Source of the DNA: Mycolicibacterium frederiksbergense
GTDB lineage: Bacteria; Actinomycetota; Actinomycetes; Mycobacteriales; Mycobacteriaceae
DNA: 64,000 nucleotides
Direction of reading: 5' to 3'
Assembly (NCBI RefSeq): GCF_012223425.1
Contig: NZ_CP038799.1
Location: 3,890,249 to 3,954,248, forward strand
The notes below the pieces were generated by a model, which saw nothing but the letters and a program-made list of their open reading frames with translations, ran no database searches and had not been told where the DNA came from. This document shows positions 33,747-42,196 of the stretch, piece after piece; positions within the stretch are counted from its first letter, which is position 1, and every line of letters starts with the position of its first letter. A program made the position numbers and the translations under genes.

Positions 33747-35351
33747 TCAGCCGTAGGCCAGCCACCACTGATGCAACTCGTCGAGGTTCGGGCCCTGGGC
33801 GTTGCCGAGCAGCAGACCGTCGTTCTTGGTCCAGGTGAGGTCCGGGCTGTCGTTGTAGGTGCCGCAGGCGATGGAGCCCTCGGCCTTCTGCGGGGTGTCG
33901 GTGTAGTGCCAGGTGGCGGGGGAGTCCATGGTGCTGTTCGGGCACGGCATCAGTTCGGCGGTCTCGCCGATCGCCTCGTCGAAGTTGGCCCGCAGGGCGC
34001 CCTGGTCGGGGAACGTCGAGTATCGCGAGGCGAGGGGACCGCCCGCCATGCTCGACGGCCCGCAGTCCACGGTCGCCAGCGCGCCGGGCACGGGCGGATC
34101 GACCGCCTGGCATACGCCAGGGTCATACCCCTGCGGGAGCATGCCGAACAGGCGATCCTGCAAGATCGCCGGGTCGGGGGCCCGGGTGCGGGTGGTCCGC
34201 TCGGCGGTGGTGGGGGCCGCCGAGGTTGTGGTGGGCGGGGCGGCCTTGGTGTCCTCGGGTTTCACCATGAAGTAGACGCCCACGGCGGCGAGCACCAGGA
34301 ACAACACCGTGGCGGCGGCCGCGATGGGCAGCCACGGCGTCGTCTTCTTGGGCTGCGGCGGGCGGCCGGGTGGCGGGGTGTGCCAGTTCGGTGGCGGTGG
34401 CCCAGGCGTGCCGAAGGGCGGTGGGGTCACCCCGAACGGTGGCGGCGTGCCGAACTGCGGGCCGGGCATGGTCGCCGCCGCGCCGCGTTGCACGATGTGC
34501 GCCGCCTGGTCCTGGTCACGCACGCTCAGGGCGTCGGTGGCGGCCGCGGCCAGATCTCCGGCGCTGGCGAACCGGTCGGCGGGTTTCTTGGCCATCCCGC
34601 GGGAGACGACGCGGTCGAATGCGGCCGGGATACCGGGCCGGGCTTGGCTCGGGGCCGGGATCGGCTGCATCAGATGCGCGGTGATCACCATGCTGACGCT
34701 GTCGCCGGGATAGGGCTGCGATCCGGTCAGGCATTCGTGCAGCACGCAGGTCAGGGCGTACACGTCGGCGCGGTAGGTCACCTGGTCGCTGGTGAACCGC
34801 TCCGGTGCCATGTATGCGTAAGTGCCTACCGCGGTGCCCAATTCGGTCAGCTTCTCATCGCTGGCGGCGTTGGCGATGCCGAAGTCCACCAGATAGGCGA
34901 AGTCATCCCGGGTGATGAGGATGTTCTCCGGTTTGACGTCGCGGTGCATGATGCCGCTCTCGTGCGCGGCGTCCAGCGCCGAGGCGATCTGGCGCACGAT
35001 GGCGACCGCGCGGGCCGGCGTCATCGGGCCGTAGCTCTTCAGGATTTTGCGCAGGTCGGCCCCGTTGATCATCCGCATGTCGACGTAGAGGACGCCGTCG
35101 ATCTCGCCGTAATCATGGATCGGCACCACATGCGGTTCCTGCAACCGGCCCGCCGAATGTGCTTCGCGCTGTAGCCGTTTGCGGAACACCGGGTCGTGGG
35201 ACACACCTTCGGGCAGCAGTTTCAGCGCGACGATGCGGTCCTTCTCGGTGTCCTCGGCTTCATAGACTTCGCCCATGCCGCCGCGTCCGATGAGTCTGCG
35301 CAGTCGATAACGGCCGAAATCGGTACCCTCACGCGATGTCGGCCCGGTCAT
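33747..35351 (-). CDS. Ser/Thr protein kinase, PknH-like
   Basis: A 534-residue receptor kinase. The cytoplasmic kinase domain has the glycine loop RLIGRGGMGEVYEAEDTEK, Lys in VALKLLPEG, HRDVKPENILITRDD (about residue 137), DFG in YLVDFGIANA and APERF. A Pro-rich juxtamembrane linker, one membrane helix (AAAATVLFLVLAAVGVYFMV, about residue 355) and an extracellular Cys-containing sensor domain follow (GVCQAVDPPVPG, ATVDCGPSS, ELMPCPNS, SIACGTYN) that resembles PknH. It lies directly downstream of an EmbR-like gene on the same strand, as pknH follows embR in M. tuberculosis. The exact orthologue cannot be settled by eye. Confidence 0.85.
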   Translation of the reverse strand: MTGPTSREGTDFGRYRLRRLIGRGGMGEVYEAEDTEKDRIVALKLLPEGVSHDPVFRKRLQREAHSAGRLQEPHVVPIHDYGEIDGVLYVDMRMINGADLRKILKSYGPMTPARAVAIVRQIASALDAAHESGIMHRDVKPENILITRDDFAYLVDFGIANAASDEKLTELGTAVGTYAYMAPERFTSDQVTYRADVYALTCVLHECLTGSQPYPGDSVSMVITAHLMQPIPAPSQARPGIPAAFDRVVSRGMAKKPADRFASAGDLAAAATDALSVRDQDQAAHIVQRGAAATMPGPQFGTPPPFGVTPPPFGTPGPPPPNWHTPPPGRPPQPKKTTPWLPIAAAATVLFLVLAAVGVYFMVKPEDTKAAPPTTTSAAPTTAERTTRTRAPDPAILQDRLFGMLPQGYDPGVCQAVDPPVPGALATVDCGPSSMAGGPLASRYSTFPDQGALRANFDEAIGETAELMPCPNSTMDSPATWHYTDTPQKAEGSIACGTYNDSPDLTWTKNDGLLLGNAQGPNLDELHQWWLAYG

Positions 35352-35408
35352 TTCCCCTGCTTCTCCTGGAGTGTGTCGGCCCATCACATTAACGGTTCGG
35401 CGCAGCGC

Positions 35409-36551
35409 TCACCGGGGAAGCTCAGCGGGCGGCGCGATCTCGAACACGAATTCGTGGTCGCACACCCGCACACGGTCGCCGCTGGTGAGGGTGGCGGTGC
35501 CACGGATGCGGTGCCCGGCCACCTCGACGCCGTTGGCCGATCGTAGGTCGGTGATGACGTAGCTGGTGCCGGTGTCGATGATGACCGCGTGGTGGCGGCT
35601 GACGCTGACGTCGTCGAGCACGATGTCGTTGTCGGGCAGCCGGCCGATCCGTGTCGCCGCCGACAGCAGCGGATACACCCGCCCCGAGGCAGCCCGCATC
35701 TGCGCGGGTGCGGACTGCGCGCCGGTCGCGGTGCGGATGTCGATGCCGATCTTGTGCACGGCCGTGGTGCGGGCGGCCCGACGGGTGTTGATGGGTTCCT
35801 GGCGCAGAATACGTTCGGACAGTGCACGCACCGTGGGGCCCGGGTCGATACCGAGATCCTCGGCCAACGTGCTACGCAGCCGCCGATAGGCGTCCAGCGC
35901 GTCGGATTGCCGCTCGCTGACGTAGTACGCGGTGATCAGCTGTGTCCACAGCGGTTCACGGTAGGGGTGCTCGGCCACCAGGGATTCCAGCGTTCCGATC
36001 ACGGCATAGCCTCGGTTGCAGGCGATTTCGGCCTCGGCGTGCGCGGTGTGCGCGACAACCTTGTCCTCTATGAGCGCGGTGGCGAACGGGCCGACGAATT
36101 CGAAATCGCGGAGGTCATCGAGCACCGGTCCGCGCCACTGCGCCAGCGCCTCGGACAGATGAGTGCTGGCCTGCTCGAACTGGCTGGCCGCGGCGGCCTG
36201 CACGCCGGCGTTCTTGGCCGACACGAAACGCCCGAGGTCGCATCCGTCGTCGGTGACGGTCAGCCGGTAGCCCGGCGGCGCGCTGGCCAGGATCATCCGG
36301 CCGTCCGAACCGCCGCCGCTGATCAGCTTGCGCAGGTTGGAGATGTAGGAATGCAGGCTGGCCTTGGGCTCCGGCGGTGGGAACTGTTCCCAGGCCGCAC
36401 CGACCAGCGCGTCGCTACTGATCGGGCGGTTGCGGCTCATCACCAGCATGGCCAGCACCGCGCGTTGCTTCGGCGTGCCCAGCGCGACCGGCGATCCGTT
36501 CACGGACAGCTGCAGCGGGCCGAGCACCCCGAAGTCCACGCCGCCGCTCAT
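35409..36551 (-). CDS. EmbR-like transcriptional regulator (BTAD + FHA)
   Basis: A 380-residue regulator: an N-terminal OmpR-like winged helix (GTPKQRAVLAMLVMSRNRPI, about residues 23-42), a bacterial transcriptional activation domain of TPR helices (about 100-245, including YYVSERQSDALDAYRRLR) and a C-terminal FHA domain (TRIGRLPDNDIVLDDVSVSR, with the pThr-binding Arg, Ser and His). The FHA domain lets it bind phosphothreonine made by the adjacent kinase, 57 bp downstream. EmbR controls embCAB arabinosyltransferases in M. tuberculosis; here the target is unknown, and this may be an EmbR paralogue. Confidence 0.85.
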   Translation of the reverse strand: MSGGVDFGVLGPLQLSVNGSPVALGTPKQRAVLAMLVMSRNRPISSDALVGAAWEQFPPPEPKASLHSYISNLRKLISGGGSDGRMILASAPPGYRLTVTDDGCDLGRFVSAKNAGVQAAAASQFEQASTHLSEALAQWRGPVLDDLRDFEFVGPFATALIEDKVVAHTAHAEAEIACNRGYAVIGTLESLVAEHPYREPLWTQLITAYYVSERQSDALDAYRRLRSTLAEDLGIDPGPTVRALSERILRQEPINTRRAARTTAVHKIGIDIRTATGAQSAPAQMRAASGRVYPLLSAATRIGRLPDNDIVLDDVSVSRHHAVIIDTGTSYVITDLRSANGVEVAGHRIRGTATLTSGDRVRVCDHEFVFEIAPPAELPR

Positions 36552-36598
36552 GAATCAGTATTGTGCCCGGATCCCCGCGAACCACGCCCGCAAAGTGG

Positions 36599-36612
36599 TA
36601 GAACGTGTTCTA
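36599..36612. promoter_or_regulatory. KstR-type operator
   Basis: tagaacgtgttcta matches the KstR pattern TnnAACnnGTTnnA exactly and is nearly palindromic. It lies 22 bp before the Rv1059-like reductase start, in the divergent region with the EmbR-like gene, so it likely controls the reductase as part of the cholesterol/lipid regulon. Confidence 0.65.
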
Positions 36613-36634
36613 GTTTTGTGTGGAAGGGCGGGTT

Positions 36635-37684
36635 ATGACATTGCGGGTTGTGCAGTGGGCCACGGGTGGCGTCGGCGTCGCCGCCATCAGAGCAGTGCTG
36701 GAGCACCCTGACCTGGAACTGGTCGGATGCTGGGTGCATTCGGAGGCCAAGCACGGCCGCGACGTCGGCGAACTCATCGGTGGCGAACCGCTCGGGATCA
36801 CCGCGACCAGCAGTGTCGAGGAGATCCTGGCGCTGGACGCGGACGCGGTCGTCTACGCACCGCTGATGCCCAACGCCGACGAGGTGGCCGCGCTGCTGCG
36901 GTCGGGCAAGAACGTCGTCACCCCGGTCGGCTGGGTCTATCCGAGCGACAAGCAGGCCGCACCGTTGCGCGAAGCCGGCATCGCCGGTGGGGCGACGCTG
37001 CACGGCACCGGAATCGCCCCCGGCGGCATCAGTGAGAAGTTCCCGCTGTTGTTCTCGGTGATGTCCACCGGCGTGACCTTCGTGCGGGCCGAGGAATTCT
37101 CCGACCTGCGCACCTATGACGCCCCCGATGTGGTGCGCCATGTCATGGGGTTCGGCGACACCCCCGACAAGGCGCTGTCGGGCCCCATGCAGAAGCTGCT
37201 CGACGGCGGTTTCATCCAGGCCGTGCGGATGTGCGTCGACGCGTTCGGATTCAAGGCCGACCCGAAAATTGTTGCTCGCCAGGAGATCGCCGTGGCCACG
37301 GCGCCGATCGATTCCCCGATCGGGGTCATCGAACCCGGGCAGGTCGCGGCCCGCAAGTTCCACTGGGAAGCCGTGGTCGGTGACCAGGTCGTGGTGCGGG
37401 TGACGGTCAACTGGCTGATGGGCGAGGAGAATCTGGCTCCGGCATGGGATTTCGGGCCCGAAGGGCAGCGCTACGAGATGGAGGTGCGCGGTAACCCCGA
37501 TTTCACGGTCTCCATCAAGGGTTTCCAGGGCGAGGTGGGGGAGGACGGTCCGGAGCCCGGCGTCGTGGCGACCGCCGCGCACTGTGTCAACTCCATACCG
37601 GCGGTCTGTGCCGCACCGCCCGGGGTCGCGACCTATCTGGATCTGCCGCTGTTCAGCGCCAAGGCCGCACCCGGGCTGAGGTAG
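36635..37684 (+). CDS. Dihydrodipicolinate reductase-like oxidoreductase (Rv1059-like)
   Basis: A 349-residue NAD(P)-binding protein starting MTLRVVQWATGGVGVAAIRA, a Rossmann nucleotide loop as in DapB-N-like mycobacterial proteins, with GCWVHSEAKHGRDVGELIGG downstream and a C-terminal alpha/beta domain. It is not a true DapB: the lysine-pathway DapB signature is not visible. The substrate is unknown, but a KstR-type site 22 bp upstream suggests lipid or sterol catabolism. ATG 36635 is preferred over the upstream ORF start at 36620. It ends one base before the convergent dehydrogenase stop. Confidence 0.82.
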   Translation: MTLRVVQWATGGVGVAAIRAVLEHPDLELVGCWVHSEAKHGRDVGELIGGEPLGITATSSVEEILALDADAVVYAPLMPNADEVAALLRSGKNVVTPVGWVYPSDKQAAPLREAGIAGGATLHGTGIAPGGISEKFPLLFSVMSTGVTFVRAEEFSDLRTYDAPDVVRHVMGFGDTPDKALSGPMQKLLDGGFIQAVRMCVDAFGFKADPKIVARQEIAVATAPIDSPIGVIEPGQVAARKFHWEAVVGDQVVVRVTVNWLMGEENLAPAWDFGPEGQRYEMEVRGNPDFTVSIKGFQGEVGEDGPEPGVVATAAHCVNSIPAVCAAPPGVATYLDLPLFSAKAAPGLR

Positions 37685-38737
37685 TCAGGGCTGGACCAGA
37701 ATCCGGATCGGGTCGCCGTCGGCGCGCTCCAGCTTCTCGATCCCGGCGGCCACATCCTCCAGCGACACGATCTCGCTGATGGACCGGCTGACGTCGAGGC
37801 GCCCCAGTGACAGCAGGTTGGCCAGCGTCGCGATGTCGGCGTTCTGGTAACCCAGGTGGCCCAAGACCTGTTTGCGGGTCAGGTTGAACAACGAGGTCGG
37901 CCCGATGCTCGGTGCGTCGGCGCTCATGCCCACCCCCACCAGTCGCCCGCCCATCGTCAGACTGGCCAGCGCCTGGTCGAAGGTGGAACCGAGACCGACT
38001 GCGTCGAAGGCGATGTCGAGGCCGCGGCCCCCGGTGAGTGCGACGATCTTCTCGCCCAGCGCCTCATCGCGGGCGTCAAAGGCGTAGTCCGCGCCCAGTG
38101 CGAGCGCCCGGTCCAGCACTGCCGGTTTGATATCGACGGCGATGATGGGCGCCGCCCCGACCAGTCGCGCCAACTGCACGATGTGGGTCCCGACCCCGCC
38201 GACACCCCACACGCCCACCGACTCGCCGATGCCCACCTTCGCGGTGCGCACCACGGCGCCGTACGGGGTCGACACCGCGTCGGCCAGGATCGCCGCCTGC
38301 TCAAGCGGCACATTGTCAGGCACCCGGGTCAGCCCGAAGGCCTGCGCGACGGTGTACTGCGCCCAGGCGCCGTCATAGGCGAAGGCCATCAGCCGGATCC
38401 GCAGGCAGTTGCCGAAGTCCCCGCGGGCGCAGTTGGGGCAGCTTTGGCAGGGTCGGCCGGCAGCCACCACCACCCGGTCACCCTCGGCCCAGCCCGTCAC
38501 GCCGGGGCCGAGCTCGGCGATGGTGCCCGATGCCTCGTGGCCCTGGGTGACCACCGGCAGCTGGGACGGGAAGGTGCCGTTGATGAGGCTGAGGTCCGAG
38601 TGGCAGATACCGCAGAACGCCACCTTCACCAGGACTTCACCGGGACCCGGCTTCGGTATCGGAACATCCTCGACCACAATGGTTTTCGTGTCGGCGTAGA
38701 ACCGCTGGGCGCGCATCGTCTGAGTGTGGGTACTCAT
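37685..38737 (-). CDS. Zinc-dependent alcohol dehydrogenase (MDR family)
   Basis: A 350-residue medium-chain dehydrogenase. Catalytic zinc ligands are in FCGICHSDLSL (Cys, about residue 42) and QGHEASGTIAELGPGV (His-Glu). Structural zinc cysteines are in GRPCQSCPNCARGDFGNCL, and the NAD loop is VGVWGVGGVGTHIVQLA (about 180). The substrate alcohol cannot be inferred. It converges with the reductase gene with no gap. The ATG at 38737 has GGGAGC upstream. Confidence 0.9.
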   Translation of the reverse strand: MSTHTQTMRAQRFYADTKTIVVEDVPIPKPGPGEVLVKVAFCGICHSDLSLINGTFPSQLPVVTQGHEASGTIAELGPGVTGWAEGDRVVVAAGRPCQSCPNCARGDFGNCLRIRLMAFAYDGAWAQYTVAQAFGLTRVPDNVPLEQAAILADAVSTPYGAVVRTAKVGIGESVGVWGVGGVGTHIVQLARLVGAAPIIAVDIKPAVLDRALALGADYAFDARDEALGEKIVALTGGRGLDIAFDAVGLGSTFDQALASLTMGGRLVGVGMSADAPSIGPTSLFNLTRKQVLGHLGYQNADIATLANLLSLGRLDVSRSISEIVSLEDVAAGIEKLERADGDPIRILVQP

Positions 38738-38764
38738 CTTGCTCCCGTCGCTAGTATGGCCATC

Positions 38765-39238
38765 ATGGCGCAACCTCTGGTGGTCGAGCAATCACGGGCG
38801 ATTCCGCTCGCGCCCGCGGACCTGTTCGCGGGCATGGTGCCGATGCCGCTGCCCCAGCTGTTCCGTCGCTGGTACGGACCCATCCCGCCGATCAAGGAGA
38901 CCCGCGATCAAACCGGGGACTGGGATGCCGTCGGGCAGAGCCGCACCGTGGTGCTCACCGGTGGCGGCAGCATGCGGGAGGAGCTGACCTCCTATGACCC
39001 GCCGCGGTCGTTCGGGTACACGCTCACCCACGTGAAGGGCCCGCTGGCGCCGCTGGTCGGGCACGTCGAAGGGATGTGGATCTTCGACCCGATCGGCACC
39101 GGCACCACACTGACCTGGCGGTGGACCATCCATCCGCGCTCGGCCCTGACGGCGGTGGCGCTGCCGGTGTTCGGCAGGCTGTGGAAGGGCTACGCCCGGC
39201 AGTCGCTGGAGACACTGTCTGATCAGCTGGTGCGCTGA
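38765..39238 (+). CDS. SRPBCC-like protein (Rv1060-like)
   Basis: A 157-residue protein with a START/SRPBCC lipid-binding fold, suggested by IPLAPADLFAGMVPMPLPQL and the regular beta-strand pattern through VVLTGGGSMREELTSYDPPR and GMWIFDPIGTGTTLTWRW. The size and position match Rv1060. Such proteins bind hydrophobic ligands. ATG 38765 or 38756 may be used. Only 3 bp separate it from the next gene, so they are probably cotranscribed. Confidence 0.7.
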   Translation: MAQPLVVEQSRAIPLAPADLFAGMVPMPLPQLFRRWYGPIPPIKETRDQTGDWDAVGQSRTVVLTGGGSMREELTSYDPPRSFGYTLTHVKGPLAPLVGHVEGMWIFDPIGTGTTLTWRWTIHPRSALTAVALPVFGRLWKGYARQSLETLSDQLVR

Positions 39239-39241
39239 GCG

Positions 39242-40213
39242 GTGGCACGCGCACTCATCCTCGCCGGTGGCGGGCTGGCGGGTATCGCCTGGGAGACAGG
39301 TGTACTGACCGGGATCGCCGACGAGTCAGCACAGACCGCCGACACGCTGCTGAATTCCGATGTGCTGCTGGGTACCTCGGCCGGATCGGCAGTGTCGGCC
39401 CAGCTCGGCAGTGGCACATCCCTGGGCGAGCTGTATGCGCGCCAGATCGCCGAGGAATCCCACGAGATCGACTCCGGGGTCACCATCGACGACCTCACCG
39501 AGGTGTTTGTCAGCGCGCTGGGCGAGGGCGGCAGCACCCTGGAGCGGCTGCGTCGCATCGGCGGGATCGCGCTGGCCGCCGACACCGTTCCCGAGCAGGT
39601 CCGTCGCGAGGTCATCGCGCACCGGTTGCCGTCCCACGACTGGCCGCACCGGGATCTGCGCATCACCGCGATCGACACCGCGACAGGTGAACTGGTGGTC
39701 TTCACCCGCGATTCCGGCGTCGCGCTGGTCGACGCCGTCGCCGCCAGTTGCGCGGTGCCCGGCGCGTGGCCGACGGTCACCATCGGGGCCCGCAGGTTCA
39801 TGGACGGCGGGGTGGGCAGCGCGGTCAACATGGCCGCCGCGGCCGACTGCGCCGCGGCGGTGGTGTTGGTGCCCGCCGGTGCGAACGCACCGTCCCCGTT
39901 CGGCGACGGTGCCGGAGCCGAGATCGCCGCCTTTCCCGGCGCGACCTTCACGGTGTTCGCCGATGACGATGCGCTTGTCGCATTCGGGACCAACCCGCTG
40001 GATCCGCGGTGCCGTCGGCCGTCCGCGATCGCCGGACGTGCGCAGGGCCGTCGGGTGGCGGCCGCCGTCGGGGCATTTCTGGCCGGTTATCCCAGCGCGT
40101 CCAGGGCGGCCGCGGCCAACTCCTGGCCGATCTCGATGACCTCCTCGGCGCGGTGGTACTCCAGGCTGCGGCAGGCGTTGCGCGGCACCTCGATCAGCAG
40201 ATCGGGCGGATAG
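39242..40213 (+). CDS. Patatin-like phospholipase (Rv1062-like)
   Basis: A 323-residue lipase-like protein. The oxyanion loop is ALILAGGGLAGIAWE, the nucleophile Ser is in LLGTSAGSAVSAQ (about residue 47) and the catalytic Asp is in ARRFMDGGVGSAVNM (about 187). The last ~42 residues (from SRAAAANSWPISM) look non-homologous and are antisense to the next gene. The Rv1062-like end would be near 40,099, so a lost stop or late frameshift is likely. GTG start. Confidence 0.85.
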   Translation: MARALILAGGGLAGIAWETGVLTGIADESAQTADTLLNSDVLLGTSAGSAVSAQLGSGTSLGELYARQIAEESHEIDSGVTIDDLTEVFVSALGEGGSTLERLRRIGGIALAADTVPEQVRREVIAHRLPSHDWPHRDLRITAIDTATGELVVFTRDSGVALVDAVAASCAVPGAWPTVTIGARRFMDGGVGSAVNMAAAADCAAAVVLVPAGANAPSPFGDGAGAEIAAFPGATFTVFADDDALVAFGTNPLDPRCRRPSAIAGRAQGRRVAAAVGAFLAGYPSASRAAAANSWPISMTSSARWYSRLRQALRGTSISRSGG

Positions 40214-41049
40214 GTGGCCAGCGTGTGCCGGGCCAGCGCCGACTGGGCGATATCGATGGTGCGATTCATGATCTCGAAGCTGCCCAGCCGGGGTAGTTCG
40301 GGGATCCCGCTGTCGCTCAACGCCTCGGCGGTGTCGGCGCCGTCTTCCAGGGAGCTGCTGAACCGGCTGAGCACCGACTTGGCGGCCGGGCTGTCCATCA
40401 CCCGCTGCGCCGTGGACGTGTCCAGCAGAGCCGTTGTGCTACGCCACATCCGGCCCAACCACTCGGTGGTCACCCGGGGTTCGGGTTCGCTCAACCGAAC
40501 GGCCGGATCGCCCCCGGACAGGCTCACCGCGATGGTCATATCGGCGTTGACCGCGGAGAGCGGCGCCATCGGCAGCGGATCCAGGATGCCGCCGTCGGCC
40601 AGTAGCCGTCCGTCGAGCACGTGCGGTGTGAAGATGCCCGGGATCGCGATCGACGCCCGGATCGCGTCATCGAGCGGACCGCGCTGCAGCCACACCGACT
40701 TCCCGGCAATCAGGTCGGTGGCCACCGACGTGTACGGGATGGGCAGCGATTCGATGGTGACATCACCGAGGATGTCGCGCACCGCGTCGAGGATCTTCTC
40801 GGCCCGCAACACCCCGGGCGACGTCAGCGACGGATCCAGCAGCCGCAAGACCGCCCGTTGTGTCAATGACCCCGCCCACTGCGCGAATTCGTCGAGTTTG
40901 TCGGCGGCGTGTAATCCGCCGACAAGGGCGCCCATCGAGGACCCGGCGACACCGACGATGTCGTAGCCACGCTCGGTCAGTTCGTTGATGACCCCGATGT
41001 GCGCGTAACCGCGCGCACCTCCGCTGCCCAGCGCCAGCGCAATTCGCAT
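40087..41049 (-). CDS. Patatin-like phospholipase RssA-type (Rv1063c-like)
   Basis: A 320-residue serine hydrolase. The glycine-rich start MRIALALGSGGARGYAHIG, the nucleophile Ser in VAGSSMGALVGGLHAA (about residue 39) and the Asp of the dyad in RLLADGGILDPLPMAPL (about 165) are all present. It overlaps the 3' end of the opposing patatin gene by 127 bp. The family hydrolyses acyl esters of membrane lipids or lipoproteins; the substrate is unknown. Confidence 0.9.
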   Translation of the reverse strand: MRIALALGSGGARGYAHIGVINELTERGYDIVGVAGSSMGALVGGLHAADKLDEFAQWAGSLTQRAVLRLLDPSLTSPGVLRAEKILDAVRDILGDVTIESLPIPYTSVATDLIAGKSVWLQRGPLDDAIRASIAIPGIFTPHVLDGRLLADGGILDPLPMAPLSAVNADMTIAVSLSGGDPAVRLSEPEPRVTTEWLGRMWRSTTALLDTSTAQRVMDSPAAKSVLSRFSSSLEDGADTAEALSDSGIPELPRLGSFEIMNRTIDIAQSALARHTLATYPPDLLIEVPRNACRSLEYHRAEEVIEIGQELAAAALDALG

Positions 41050-41121
41050 GGCTCCATTGTGGTGCACCCGCCGGCCGCCATCGACACCACTGTGGCCATT
41101 AAGCTCGCCGTGATTCGAACC

Positions 41122-41541
41122 TCAGCCGCACTCCGCGTTGGCGGCGGCATTGGCGGCCATGATGACCGCGGCCTGCTGCCCGGGTGTCAGCGCCGACCAC
41201 GCCATGTTGAAGCTGCCCGGACCGGACGCGCCGGGGGTCTGCACCGTCTGCAGGTAGGCCTCGACCGTGCCGTTCTGCGCGTCGAACCAGGCCCGTGCGG
41301 CGAGGCAGGCCTGGCCATAGCCGGATTCGGTGGCATCGGCCGGGGCGCCGACCCCCGTCGTGACACCGCCCGGTGACACCTGGACGGCGCCCTCGGGCAC
41401 CTGCGCCTCCGGAGACGGCGAGGCCTCCGAGGTCGTGATGCTCGGTGCGGAGGTGTCGCCCGCCGGCTCCTCGGTGCTCGGGGAGCACCCGCTCAGGAGG
41501 GCTGCGGCGGCTGCTGTCACGAGGATCGGGTAGCGGCGCAT
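41122..41541 (-). CDS. lpqV: Lipoprotein LpqV
   Basis: A 139-residue lipoprotein. Signal peptide MRRYPILVTAAAAALLSGC has the lipobox LLSGC (Cys19). The mature part begins with a Ser/Thr/Pro-rich linker and a compact domain with two cysteines (GYGQACLAARAWFD and the final AECG). The position between the Rv1063c-like gene and the cysteine dioxygenase matches lpqV (Rv1064c). Function unknown. Confidence 0.85.
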   Translation of the reverse strand: MRRYPILVTAAAAALLSGCSPSTEEPAGDTSAPSITTSEASPSPEAQVPEGAVQVSPGGVTTGVGAPADATESGYGQACLAARAWFDAQNGTVEAYLQTVQTPGASGPGSFNMAWSALTPGQQAAVIMAANAAANAECG

Positions 41542-41569
41542 ACCGCCAATCTATGCAACACTCGCGGCC

Positions 41570-41614
41570 ATGACGGACGGGACCACGAATCGGGGCTGTT
41601 GTCGCGCTGCGTGA
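41570..41614 (+). CDS. Leader peptide MTDGTTNRGCCRAA with tandem Cys codons
   Basis: A 14-codon ORF with two consecutive Cys codons (41597-41602) ends 41 bp before the cysteine dioxygenase gene. Short leaders with clustered Cys codons are known in mycobacteria as cysteine-responsive attenuators of downstream sulfur genes. The sequence, position and the downstream enzyme all fit this role. The ATG is close behind an AT-rich ctatgcaacac, so the mRNA may be leaderless. Not tested. Confidence 0.65.
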   Translation: MTDGTTNRGCCRAA

Positions 41615-41655
41615 GCGCCGACCACCCGTCCGTTTTCGTTTTCTGGAGTTCCCTC

Positions 41656-42192
41656 ATGGTTGCCCCACTTCTGGCCCCCACCCTTTCGCCCGCCGTCTCG
41701 GCGCCGACCCGGCTGCGCGTACCCGATCTGTTGCAGGCCACCGACCGCTGCGCCGACGACGTGCTGTCCGGACGCTACGACCGGCTGCTCGCCGGTGCCC
41801 GGCTGCCCACCGACGAGCGTTGGTACAACCGGCTCTACGGCGATGACGAGCTCGACATCTGGTTGATCAGTTGGGTGCCGGACAAGTCGACCGAACTGCA
41901 CGACCACGGCGGCTCGCTGGGCGCGCTGACGGTGGTCTCCGGTGCGTTGCAGGAAACCCGCTGGGACGGGCAGCGTCTGCGCAGTCGCGAGCTGACGGCC
42001 GGTGATCAGGCGGGCTTCCCGCTGGGCTGGGTGCACGATGTGGTGTGGGCGCCCGCCCCGACCCCTGTTCCGGTGACGCTCAGCGTGCACGCCTACTCGC
42101 CGCCGCTGACGGCCATGTCCTACTACGGTGTAACCGAGCGGAACGCGTTGCGCCGCAGACGCACCGAGCTCACCGACGCTCCGGAGGGATAG
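41656..42192 (+). CDS. Cysteine dioxygenase-like cupin (Rv1065-like)
   Basis: A 178-residue cupin enzyme expected to oxidise L-cysteine to cysteine sulfinate with Fe(II). Metal ligands are in ELHDHGGSLGALTVVSGALQ (two His, about residue 78) and GWVHDVVWAP (third His, about 125). The 3-His rather than 2-His-Glu pattern is typical of thiol dioxygenases. The ATG 41656 is preferred; the frame is open to 41599 across the Cys leader. A rhodanese gene follows 4 bp later, giving a small sulfur operon. Confidence 0.85.
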   Translation: MVAPLLAPTLSPAVSAPTRLRVPDLLQATDRCADDVLSGRYDRLLAGARLPTDERWYNRLYGDDELDIWLISWVPDKSTELHDHGGSLGALTVVSGALQETRWDGQRLRSRELTAGDQAGFPLGWVHDVVWAPAPTPVPVTLSVHAYSPPLTAMSYYGVTERNALRRRRTELTDAPEG

Positions 42193-42196
42193 TCCT

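Noticed and set aside
41599..41655. Longer N-terminus for the cysteine dioxygenase-like protein
   Set aside because: The extension crosses the Cys leader ORF and has no family resemblance; ATG 41656 has a ribosome-binding-site-like tggagt nearby.
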